Below, piece by piece: positions 1 to 11,100 of a stretch of DNA of 36,625 nt. The stretch comes from Clostridiales bacterium (GTDB lineage: Bacteria > Bacillota > Clostridia > Christensenellales > Pumilibacteraceae): assembly GCA_029055565.1 (NCBI GenBank), contig JAIDCZ010000021.1:1-36625 (forward strand). The letters run 5' to 3'. The stretch's first letter is position 1. Each line of letters opens with the position of its first letter. The notes beneath the pieces were generated by a model. That model searched no databases. It saw nothing but the letters and a program-made list of their open reading frames with translations, and was not told the origin of the DNA. A program made the position numbers and the translations under genes.

Positions 1-351
1 ACTTTAAGCATAGGCTCGACAAATTTTTTTGCTGCAAAATATTGCCTCCGTTATCAGTCCATTTATGGCGTTTATTCATAAATGCGACTATAATTTTTTT
101 ATTTATTTAATCTATAAGTAATTATATTTACTCGCACAAAAAAGACAAAGCTCGTTTGTTGTCGAAATATTACCTAATATTAAAATGCTTTATGCGATAT
201 CCCTCGCGTCCCTATAATTATAATACATTCCAAACGAAAACACAAGTATTTTTCGCTTATTTCCACTACTTCTTTTTAAAAGAAGTATCCAAATCAAAGT
301 TTTTAAAAACCGCAACCATGTTGATATTTACTCGTAACGCAAATATCAATC
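1..351. other. AT-rich non-coding stretch at window edge
   Basis: No convincing gene on either strand; the short open frames here are low-complexity and lack ribosome sites. It lies downstream of the leftward YxjI-like gene. A perfect inverted repeat with 9-bp arms (ACTTCTTTT / AAAAGAAGT) sits at 268-286 and could end leftward transcription, but no T-run follows it on the minus strand, so I do not call it a terminator. A second weak dyad (ATTTATG / CATAAAT) lies near 61-85. Confidence 0.6.
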
Positions 352-825
352 TTAACCTCTGCTACGACTGCACTTTTCGGCGTCGATTGCTATTGCAAAC
401 ATAAGGCAACACAACGCGTCGGCGGGATCGTTCACGTCAATCACGTAAGTATCGGTCAAGTGCAATAATTGTTTGTATATGGTTGCCACACAGCCGTTTG
501 GTGAATTTATTTCGTAGTTCCACTCTACAAAATCGCCGGTTGCCGTCCAATCCTTATGCCCTATCTCGTACTTCGGTCGAAACAAGGAGATTTTCTTTTT
601 TATGTCGCCTATATAATTACCGCGTTCGTACAAATTGAACTTGGGCAGCCAAGTGATTACCGCCTCTTTAACCATACCGATTTCGGCGCCGTTAGCGTCG
701 TAAATGACGAGCTTATGACCCCACGCCAAACGCCCTTCCACCTTGTATACGATATTATCGTTTTCGTCGTAAACGTTATAGCCGTCAAACCACGAAAATA
801 TCTTTTGTTTAATGCACAATTTCAT
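352..825 (-). CDS. LURP-one-related / YxjI-like (tubby C-terminal-like fold) protein
   Basis: A 157-residue cytosolic protein with no signal peptide or membrane helix. It opens with a beta-rich pattern typical of the LOR/YxjI family: an N-terminal strand ending in FSWFDGYNVYDEND, then alternating short strands and turns (YKVEGRLAWGHKLVIYD; IGMVKEAVITWLPKFNLY), and a C-terminal hydrophobic helix near residues 130-150 (ALCCLMFAIAIDA). Family members share a phospholipid-scramblase/tubby-like barrel; the bacterial role is not established. The start is supported by AAGGAG about 12 bases upstream. It begins about 45 bp after the stop of the decayed histidine kinase and was probably co-transcribed with it. 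Family assignment is from pattern, not a search. Confidence 0.72.
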   Translation of the reverse strand: MKLCIKQKIFSWFDGYNVYDENDNIVYKVEGRLAWGHKLVIYDANGAEIGMVKEAVITWLPKFNLYERGNYIGDIKKKISLFRPKYEIGHKDWTATGDFVEWNYEINSPNGCVATIYKQLLHLTDTYVIDVNDPADALCCLMFAIAIDAEKCSRSRG

Positions 826-868
826 ATTGTATTTATCTCCTTATAGTAAGTAACACCGCAACCGCACG

Positions 869-1558
869 TTACGCCAAACCGTCCTTTACCGTAACGGATA
901 TGCTAAGTCGCCCGTCGGCGTAGCTTGCAGCAATTTCGCAGTTGGATTTTTCGGCAAGCAACCGCGCTATAGATAAACCGAGTCCGGTAGATTCGCTGTT
1001 GCTTTTTACCGTATAGTATCTGTCCAGCAAACGTTCCACGTTGACGTAATTCAATTCGGGCGCGGTATTGGAAAACGTTATAACTCCATCTGGCGTCATT
1101 GTCACCGCAAAATCGGTTTTTGCGTATTTAATTGCGTTAGAGATTATATTGGATATAATACGCGACAAAGCTTGTTTATCCGTCACGCCGTATACCGGTA
1201 CATCGCAAATTTCCACTATCGGCTCTATCCCGCGCTCCGCAAATGCGGAATAAAAGCCGAGAATACCATTCTCCAAAATCTCGTTTATTTTCAGCCGTTC
1301 AAGATTTGGCGTAAATTCCGAATCCTTGTAAACGGCGTACTTAAACAGCTCCTCGGTAAGGTCAATCATTTCCTTAGTGCGCGCGTAAATCATATCGACT
1401 TCTTTTAGCAACTTTTCGTCGGTAATTTGTTCTTTAAGTCGATTGACGTAACCGTAAATAACGGTTAGCGGAGTGCGCAAATCATGTGACACGTTGGTTA
1501 TAGCCGCATTCAGCTTCCTGTCACCGTCAATATATACTTTGCCACCATTGGTTCCAAA
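869..1558 (-). pseudogene. Sensor histidine kinase remnant (DHp and ATPase domains only)
   Basis: The frame holds the end of a linker (GDRKLNAAITN), the H-box SHDLRTPL with the phospho-acceptor His, the rest of the dimerisation helices, an N-box (SNIISNAIKYA), and the F/G2 region (LLDRYYTVKSN, STGLGLSIARLL) of the VanS-like kinases common in Firmicutes. No start codon or membrane sensor precedes it: reading upstream, the frame simply enters the end of the receiver gene around 1540-1558. A GTG at 1492 could start a fragment but would discard part of the H-box helix and has no ribosome site. Loss of the sensor half and of a usable start argues for a pseudogene produced by a deletion spanning the regulator/kinase boundary. 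Confidence 0.8.
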
Positions 1559-1921
1559 TGATTATCGTGCTTTCGCAACTGAACGGCAACGCGCGCCAAA
1601 AGCTCGTTCGTATTAAACGGCTTTGTCAAATAGTCAACCGCACCGTTTAGCAAATTGTTTACCTTATCGTCTATTCCGACCTTGGCCGAAACGATAATTA
1701 TCGGTATTGCGGTACCGATTTTTTTAACTATATCCTCGCCGCTCACGCCGGGCAACGCCAAGTCCGATATAATTAAATCGTAGCTTGACCTTTCCAGCAA
1801 AAGCAAGGCCTCGGTCCCCGAAGTATGCATAGCTTACGGTATAGCCGCTATCGCTAAGCGCTGTACCTATAAGTCCGCTTATATCTGGATCGTCTTCGAT
1901 TACAAGTATACTTTCGTTCAT
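1510..1921 (-). pseudogene. OmpR-type response regulator remnant: frameshifted receiver, no DNA-binding domain
   Basis: From ATG at 1921 the product reads MNESILVIEDDPDISGLIG (acidic pair of the receiver), continuing to GYTVSYAY. A one-base insertion at about 1821-1822 then shifts the frame; restoring it gives SGTEALLLLERSSYDLIISD (phospho-acceptor Asp), LALPGVSGEDI, IIIVSAKV (conserved Ser) and VDYLTKPF (conserved Lys). The receiver ends at LRKHDNHLEP, where an OmpR-family protein should continue into a winged helix of about 100 residues. Here it runs about a dozen codons out of frame into kinase sequence and stops. Two independent lesions (frameshift plus fused deletion) make function unlikely unless the frameshift is a sequencing error. 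Confidence 0.82.
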
Positions 1922-1968
1922 TTGCCTACGTTGCATGTTTATATTTACAGCTGATTGCAACTTTCAAT

Positions 1969-1997
1969 AGTATACCATTTACAACAATCTTTTGCAA
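1969..1997 (-). promoter_or_regulatory. Sigma-A-type promoter of the decayed two-component locus
   Basis: On the minus strand TTGCAA (1992-1997), a 17-bp spacer and TATACT (1969-1974) form a good promoter about 50 bases before the regulator ATG. GTTGCAA occurs twice, at 1992-1998 and 1955-1961, flanking the -10 region, and could be a binding half-site. Confidence 0.6.
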
Positions 1998-2076
1998 CTT
2001 AATCACCTTATAATTAAGAGCATGCTTTTTGGTTTACCGTAATTTAATTATATTTCATTCAAATTTTTCCAACAAC

Positions 2077-2109
2077 AAAAAAACCACTCTCAACTGCTTG
2101 AAAGTGGTT
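2077..2109 (-). terminator. Intrinsic terminator of the giant surface-protein gene
   Basis: Stem of 12 positions with one mismatch (AACCACT/AGTGGTT outer arm, TCAA/TTGA inner arm) and a 4-base loop, followed on the minus strand by seven T. It begins about 24 bases after the stop codon of the giant gene. Confidence 0.9.
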
Positions 2110-2132
2110 CTTTTTGTTGTTGATTATTGCGG

Positions 2133-5100
2133 TTACATATCGGAGTCGGTAGGAACGCCGTTGTCGCCGCCGGGGTTAAGACCTATCGCGTTTGGATTAG
2201 GTGCCGCACCGCCCGAGCCTAACATAAGTCCGGGGTCGTTCTGGAAGTTCATAGTAGGCGGCAAGTATCCGTACGACTGGTAAGGCATTGCGCCCATACT
2301 GCCCGCGCCCAAACGCATCATCTGTTCTTCCAATTCCATTTCGGAAATAAGGATAGCCTCCAATTCCTCGCGTTTGCGTTTGCGGCGTTTAAGGAGCAAT
2401 ACGATAAGGATTATAAGCGCAATCAGTAGCAAGATGCCGGCGCCTATCGCCCACCATATAATCGGGTACTCCTCGTAGCTGATCATAATCTTATCCCAGA
2501 ACGAAGGTTCGGGTCTATCAATGTTTTTGATTCTGAACGTAACCTTGGAGGTTTCGCCCGTCAAGTCCATAACACCAACAGTAAGATCGCATTCGCCGCG
2601 GCAGTTGAACGTTACGTACAGTTGGGTGCCGTCGTCGCTTACGCGCACCGAGCAAATGGTGGGTGCCGATACGGATATGGCCTTGCTGTCGAAAGTAAGT
2701 CTGTCGCCCTTGACGATGTCGACGTCGCTAAACAGCATCGTAGGCGTAAGCATTACCGTACCGTTGTTATCCAAGCCGTAATCGCCGTTTCCGGTCTGGA
2801 ACAAGTAGCCCTCATCGCTGTGGTTTTTGAAGTCGTCCAACAGCTTAGGTGCGCTATTCTTGCCAATCGTCGCGTTGAACGACATGTTAATCGACTTTAC
2901 GTCGGGATCGTCTACCGCACTCTTGTTCTTGAACTTAACGTTGAACTTGATTTGGTCGGCAACCTTTTCGCCGATAAATACCCAGTCGTCGCCGTCCTTG
3001 CGGATTATAACACCGGTAGCGGTCAATTCGGTAATCACGTAGTCGGCGCCGGGGTTGAATTCGCCGGGTTGCTCGGTTGCGGGATCCTTAATGCCGAATG
3101 TATCTTTTACGTTCTGGAACAGCATGGTCGGGTCGACCTTGGTAGGCAAGCTACGGATAGCGGTTATATCGTTAAGCTGTTTATCCGCAATGTTGTAGCC
3201 TATTACGAATTCGACGAGCAATTCCACAGTGCCGTAGGACGCAGTTTCGTCGCCTTCCAATATATCAGCGACCATAATGCTTACCGTCTGGTTGCCATAA
3301 AAGCCCTTTTTGGGAACGAACGAACACGTAGTGCCGCTTTCGGCAATGGAGATGTTTACTATGTCGCCGGCGCTGTTGTCGTCAAGCTCGCAGTGCAAGT
3401 TGGCCGTTTCGCCGTCCTCGTTGTACACCGCCGAAACGCCGACAATCTTGAGCTTGTCGTTGTTAAGGTCGGTCACGTAGTCGTTGATGTCTACGACGAT
3501 GGGATCGCCGTCCTTCGTGGACGAGCCGGTTACTACGAACGGCTTAACTTCCATATCCTTAAGCATAGGCGGCGCGTTGAGGATGTGTATACGCACCGTA
3601 ACGGTAAAGCCGTTAGTCGGATCGCCGTGCTCGTCGACTGCCGACGGATCGCCGCTTCGGTCGATAACGCGCATCGTAGCCGTAGCGTCGTTAATCTCGC
3701 GGTTAGCGGTGTGCGCCTCGATACGGAAGCCGACGAAGTGGTATGCGTCGTTAGGCATTACGTCGTTGCCGAATATAGGCGTGATCGTGGCGACCTTGCC
3801 GGTCTGCTTGTTGGAGGTTACTTCCAGCGTTTTGCCGTACATAAGGTAGGTAGACGACGTAGGTCCGTCCTTGCCAACCAAGCGCATGGAATCCGTGTCG
3901 GTACGCATTCTCTTGTAGTCGGGATCGGCAATCCAAGTCTTGGCGTCGTCCTTATCCACAAAGTAGAACGGAGCCATAGTCTTGCCGGGAACGACGTACG
4001 CGTCGATAAAGTACGAACGATCGTTGGCCTCGTCAGCCGTAAGCTGATAGTAACCGTTTTTGAGATCTGCGGTAACCTCGGCAATCTTGGACCTATCAAT
4101 GTCAATGCTGGAGTTTTGGATGTTGACTTTGACTTGAACGGTAGCAGTCTTGCCGCCGCGGTCCTTGACGTTGAGAATTATAGGCAGCGCCACTTCTTCA
4201 AGATAATTGTTCTTGCTGTCGCGCTTGTCTATACGTCTGTTGATGGTAACCTTGACGGAGTAAGCCGGAATGCCGTTGACTTCCGCCGCAGTATTGTTTA
4301 CCGTTATGGTTACGGCTTGAGGCTTGTCAACGGCCTCGTTGCCGCGCCATTCAAGTTCTTGAGCAGTGGCCGCTTGCAACGCCTTGTTGTAATCGGGCGT
4401 CTGCACTCTGTCGGACACGAAACCGTCAAACATAACGTAATCGTTGATGTCGGAGTCGGTAAACAGCGAGCCAAACGGATCTTCAGCGTCGTACAGCTTG
4501 AATATTGCGCTGTCGCCAACCTTGCCACTGAACTCCAACACGCCGGTTGCGTCGTGCTCCTCGTCTATGGCAATGGGCGCAGAGTCCATAACGTTGACGT
4601 AGAATATATCGCCGCAAGTGGTATCGACGTCGGCCGGCAACACTCTGCGGGACTGGCTGATGTGCTTGGTTACTTGCACGTACAGCGGAATATCAACGCC
4701 GTGGTTGGCCGATATGGGTTTGAAGTGCAACGATACGCCGTCGGTGCCCACCTCGAACATAAAGTAGCGCTCAAGGAACATAAGCAACGAGCGGTTGACT
4801 TCGGTCATAGACACGCCGTCGGCATAGAAACCGCCGATAAGGAAGTCGTTAATGCTCTTTTGCTTTTCGTTGAGGAACGCGTTGTCACGCAAAACCTCGT
4901 CCGATTTGAGTGCAAGCACCTTTTTGTTTACAACCGACGGAGAGAGGTTGAACAGCGTGGAAATATTTTCGAGCGAAGCCGCTTCAAATTCACTTTCGCT
5001 GCCGCCTACGTTAGTCATAAACGCATAAATGCGCAATTCGTAGTTGAGGTTGGCACTGTTCTTTACTACGTCCGGATCGTTAATCGGCTTAGCGCTCGTC

Positions 5101-8100
5101 GCGGTTTGGTCGACGGATGCGGGCATATTGGGATAAGTAAGGAACTGGAAGGAGCTTTGTACGTCCTTAATCTTGCCGAGCTCGGCTTCGTCCTTGGGAA
5201 GGTCAATGCTCATGCCGCTGTAATCGTCAAACGATTTTACGTTGACAGAAGCAATGGCGCCGCGCTGGAACTGTTCTTGGCGAATGGCCGTGTTGGTCAT
5301 TTGCGCGTCGTTGGTTATGGACGAGTACAGCGTGCAAATGCGTATTTCGATAGGAATAGCATTTTCGTAAACGTTGTTACCGCTGTCGCGAACGTAGAAG
5401 CTGAGAACGTCCCTATCGCTGTCGTTATTGAACGTTTTGCACTCTATCGTGAACCATCTGTAATCGTTGGAAATTTCGATTGTGTAAACGTCGTTGGTGT
5501 AAACGTTGCCTTGCTTGTTCATAGCCGAACCGTTGAGCGCAACCACGTTGTACGGCGCCTCGTCGGCTCTTCTGTCCTCGTTGTACAGCGCCATAACGTC
5601 GCCGGCGTCGGGATCATAAGCTATTTCGTCGATAGGCAGTCTTACCTTGCCGTAAGCCTTGACTTTGCTGCCGCTGTTAAGCGTGACCTCTTTGTAGGTA
5701 GCCGTAACGGTGGAAACGTTGTTAATGACTTCCGTGGTATTTCTGTTGGTTACGTTGTCGGCAATCATGTACATGCTGTACACGCCATGTTTAAGCACTA
5801 TTTGGCCATGCTCGTCTTCCTCGCGCACCGCGCTGAGCGTAGCATTAAGCTTGTGCTGAGCGTCGCCGGCGTCGATAGCTACGGGCTTGGAGCTGACTAC
5901 GGTAACGTACAAAGTAATCGTTACGCGCGCTTCGTCCGCGTCGACGAGCGTAATAGTGACTGGCATGTTGTGGCAAACCGCTCTCGCTTGAATAGTAACG
6001 TCCAAGCAGTACGTAATGCCCGTGCTGGCACTGGAGTTTTCCATCGAAATGCCGTCCGAACGCTTGGTCGGCTCGAAGCAGTTGTTGTCGTAGTAGTTGA
6101 CTTTTTCTATACGCAAGCCCCACGGCATATCGTCGTCGGCAAGCGCAACGTAGCCTAAGTGCTGGTTGCTGGGGCCGTCGGGATTGTAATCGTGCAAACC
6201 GAGGCTGCCGTCCATCGCCATTTCGGTGAGGTCCTCGTACCTTACGGTCGCGTTGCGAGCAAGAAGGTTAGCTTCGGCAATGCCGCTGTAGTTTCTGCCC
6301 GCACGGCCGTTGACCAATTTGAAGGAATTGGAAGCACGCGCAGACGCCGTAGGCGTGGTGTAGTCGGAGCTGGATTCCAGCGCTTCCGAACCGACGAATC
6401 TGTTGTACGGCGTGGTAACCAAGGTGAACTTATCGCCTACGCGCATTTGGATATTGCCGGTAGCGCTGACCGCCTTGGAAAGAACGTTTGGCGTTTGGTT
6501 GATTACGTCGATATTGACGTAAAGCTTTTGAGTTCTGTTGCCGTCGCTGTCCTCGAAGGAAAGCTCGAACGTAAAATTGTTTTGTTGTCTGGTAACGCTA
6601 ACGTTGTTTTCCCTTACTTCATAGGTAGTACGCCTATTGACGAGGAACATAACGTTGTTGCCTACGGGAATAGCGCCGGTAGCAAGCGCGTCTTGAACTT
6701 GACGGCCGCCGTCCAAGCGATAGTATTCCATGTACATAATTACGTCGGACAGATACGCAGTGCGAATGTCTTTGTACGCGGGGTTGGAGGAATACTTACC
6801 CTTTCCGTTGCGAAGCTCGCTGTTGACAGATTCAAACGTAGTGTTGTTGGTCGAATACGCGTGAATGCTGTTGGAATTTGCGAACGGAGATTTTAAGTAC
6901 GTGCCGCTCTCCAGCCTAAACATATCGTCCTTTTGGCGTTGCGGGTCGCCGGCGTACTTGGTACCGTCCGCAACGTCTTGCTTAAGCTTATCGTAATCGG
7001 CTTTCCAGAAAATGTTGTTATTATCCGTCTTGAGCAGATTGCCGCCGGTTATAGCGCTTGCCAAGTTGAGCGTGTACGGCTGGCCGATGGAAAGTGCGAC
7101 GTTCACTTTTTTACCACCGTAGGTATCGTAGTCTTCAAGGTTATCGGAAAGCTTAGCCGCCGAACCGCCGATGGAAACGTGAATTTCCAGCGCTACGTAC
7201 GAAGCCGCACCAAAGCCGTCGCCATGATCGTCGTAAATAAGAACCTTAAGCGGATAGTACGCGCCGAGCGTCGGGTTGGTCGAGCTGTTAAGCACGAGAC
7301 CGCGCTGAGCGTAGTACGTGGCAATATCGCCAGAAATCATGTCTTGATTGATGGTCGTCTTTGCCTTAGGGGTAATGGACAACGTAGTTCCGTCGGTGGA
7401 CAAACCTACCGAGAAGTACTTTTCATAGCCCTCAAAGCCTTGGTACGCATAGATACCGCCGTTGGGTCTGTAATCGTTGGTAATTCTATCCAGCGTGTTC
7501 TTATCCCAAGCACCGAAGTAGTTGGATATGGACAGCTGTGCGGGTTTACCGGCGTTTTGATCTGAGCCTACGGAAATGTTGGAAACGTTGGTGAACGTAA
7601 TATCGCTGTTTTCTCCATCAAACTCCATGACGCGGTCACGGCCGGTAAGGCTTTGCAGCTGGCGCAACGAGTTGTAGGAGAACTTGGCTATATCGGACTT
7701 GGACTGATCGACGACGTCCTTGTTGTTTTTGTCCTTAGTCATAACGACGTCGGCGTCCTCGTATAGAACGACCTTTTGATTTGCGTCCGAAGTTACCGTC
7801 GAAGCGTCGCGCGCAAGCGTGATGTACTGCGTGGGCGAATCGGTTGTAAGGCCCGAAAGATCTACGTAATATCCCGCACCAGGCTGACCGTTAAGCTTTT
7901 TAATCTCTTGGGTCGCGCCGTTGTTGGAAGCTTTGAGGTTGATAGGGCTGTTGCCTATTTCCAGCTTAAATGTTACTTCGGCAGTGTTTTGAGCCTTGCT
8001 CTGCTCCGTCTGACCGTAGTTGACTCTGGTTCCGTTGGCCGTACTGTCAAACGTGCATTGCGCAACCTTAACGGTAATCGTCAACGACGCGGCTTGCGCA

Positions 8101-11100
8101 CGCGTGTTGTTCTTTTTGATCTTAAGGCCGAACATATGCTCTTGCAAGCCATAGGTGCCGGTAGCGGTGCTTACGTTCGCTTGGCCGGCAAGGTACATTA
8201 TGCGTCCGCCCTCGCCTACTATATCCTTGTCGTAGTGGTTGGTTGCGGCCGAATCAACGAACGATTCTCTGGTGCCGTCAGCCTTGTACGTGGGAATAGA
8301 CAAACAATTGTTAAAGTAAGGGCTGTTTTTGAAGTTAGTTTCGTCGTCTCGATAGTAGTTATCCACAAGGTCGTAGTTGACGATAGTTACGTACGGATTG
8401 GTCTCGTTACCCTTCCAAGTATTTACGCCGTCGCTTATGGTAACGGCTCTGCCGTAACCATTTCTACGCTCGTAGACTTCTTGGTCGTTGCCTATATCGT
8501 ACGAAACGTAGGAGTTTGCGGGGAAGGAAATCGTGCCATCGTTGTTAACGTCCGCAAAGCCTTGCTTGAGCGCAAAATAGCTCATAGGCACGTACGTATA
8601 CTGGCTGGAATCGCCCGAAATCTTGATGGTATCCGAATACTTGAACGCCTTTTCGGTTGAGTCGGAGCTTACTTGGCCGGCGATGCGAACCGGATAAGTA
8701 AATCCGTTGGAGCTTTGCGCGTTTTCGCGGCTGTACTCGATACCGGCGTGAATACCCGCAAGGGTGCCGTCGTTATCGGTACTGCCCTCGTACTGCGAGC
8801 CTAAGGCGCCGTCGTACGTGGGTACGTAAATCTTGCCGTTAGCCGGATCGGCAATGGTGTAGAATCCGTCAAACTGGTTGTAGTAAGTATACGGCACGAT
8901 ACCGATGTCGTTGATAAACATGTCGTACGAAAGCAACTGGTTGCCGTATACTTGCACCGCGGCCGAATTGCCGGCCTTGTATGCGGTGGGCTTGCCGGCG
9001 GTGTCGCCGCCGAGCACAGCTTCGTCGCGCATGGAAATGCGCAGATTTATGTACTTGCCGGCGTCGGAAGCGGCCGTGGGCTTAACCATAATCGCCCAGT
9101 CGGTAATCTTCCATCTACCCTCGGAGTCAAAGAACTTGTTGCGTTCGGTTTCGTCGCCGAAGTTACCGGAGGTCTTTAACGCTTTTGCGGTATACGCAGT
9201 GTAAGCATTGTTATCGCCTTTTACGAAGTAGATAATATCGGTTTGAGTCAAATCAATCTTTTGACCGGCGCCAGCAAACACGGTAGTGGTGTCGTAGTTG
9301 TTGCCGTCTCTTACGGAAATAAGCGCCGCGGCGCCATTGGCCCAGTTGTTGTTGGTGCCGAGCTGAGGAACCGCGTTTCTGTACGCGGCAAGCTTTTCCG
9401 CGTCGGACATCGCAGAAGTGATATTAGCGTTGACGTAACCGACGTTGCCGACGTTGCCGGGTGCGGTAGCCGCCGAAAGCACTACGCCTTGAAGTGCGTC
9501 GGTGTCGCTGACCAAATACTTGATTTGGCCGGCCGAAGCACCGTAAGCCGACAAGGACTGCAACGCTTGCGCCGCCCCGTTGCTCGAAACGAAGTAGCGG
9601 GTGCGCGATCTGTCCATGGCGGTTATACTTTCCACGTTCCACAGATAGTGGAAGCCGGTAGCATTCTCGTCAAGTGCAATCTTTTCAAAGCCGTTGTCGC
9701 TCGTATTGTACGTGAATGCGGCGTTGATTACTTCTATACGGATATAGCATTCCGAACGCTCAAGCAGACCGTTGTCACCGTATCTGCCGTCGGTTGCATA
9801 GAATCGGATATACAAATTCTGCACGGCTTGCGTGGAGTTGAGCGCCGTGACCGTAATCGTATCGGCGGTAAGCGTAACGTTTACGTAATTGCCGTTGTAC
9901 GAACGACCGGCGGCGTCTTGCTCACTGCCGCTTACGTCGGCCTTGTCAACTACTTGGCAACCGCCGCTGACGTCGAACCAAACCTCGCCGTCCTCGTTGT
10001 CTATAAGCAAATTTTTGGACGTGTCGTTGCCGCCGTGACTGGCGTAAATAACCATAGTGGACGGCTTGATGGTGTCGTTGATAAAGCCGCCGGTAGCGTT
10101 GGACATATCCTTTACGTCACTGCTCTGCACCGGATTGGTGGTAAGCGTAAAGTACTTGTTGGGATACTGTACTCTGGGCGAGCTGTTGATAACGTCAATT
10201 TCGACGCGAATCTTTTTGACGCCGTAGGAGTCGCCGGTAGCGTTAGCGCCGGTGCGGTCGCGGACGGTGAACTCCAAAACCGCGGGCGAACCGCTGGTGG
10301 TACGCCTATTGGTGGTAATTATAGCGTAGTCGAGATTATACGTGGAAGCGGCGGACGCGCCGGCTGCCTTGTACGAAATTTGCGTGCCGAACGTGCACGA
10401 AACGAAGTCGGCACCCGCTATTTCCGGAGCGGAGAACGTCATTCTGTTCGCATTGGTATACGGATCGTAGGTAAAGCCGTCAAGGCTGGTGCCGTCGATA
10501 GTACGCGAGAAGTACAGCCTATCGATGTACGTGGAGCCGTTGGACGTAGCGCCGAACCTATTGTTGGCGGTAACCTTACCGAACGTACGAGTGCCTTGAA
10601 GCGCGCGGATAAAGCTCATCAAATCGGATGTATACGAACCGGAATAATTGAATCCGCCATTAGCGGTGGAAGTATTGGCTTGCGTAGCAATGCCGGTTAT
10701 GGTCGTACCGGTGCCGGTGTAGCCGTCGCCCGCTACGTGCAATACGCCGCCGCTGTAAGTGCCGTTCAAGCCGTTGAGCGTAAAGCCGTGATTGATGCCT
10801 AAGCCTTGCATAAAGGCGGACATATCGGCGTCGGTAATCAAGTCGTACGGCGTTATCATAACGGTGGAGTGCGCCGGTACTTTGTACTTGATAGTAGCAA
10901 TGCCGTCGCCAGTCGGCTGAGTGTACGTAGATTCGACGGTTACGCCGTTTTCGGTGTAACTGAGCTGAGCGACGTCGGAACTACCCAAATACGTGGGCGC
11001 TTTGTTGCTTACGTTTACGGCAATATACGACGAGCAAGTCGCGTTGGCCGAGTCCTTCATGTCTACTTGAAGGTGCAAAAATCTGTTGTGCGTCCAGTTG

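Noticed and set aside
156-404. Small open frame at the left edge
   Set aside because: Low-complexity translation, no ribosome site, overlaps the YxjI-like gene on the other strand.
2622-6158. Very long open frame (over 1100 codons) on the plus strand, with further long ones to about 13946
   Set aside because: They lie antisense to the giant gene, are rich in Arg/Val/His with no domain, and arise from its codon bias; they lack ribosome sites and promoters.
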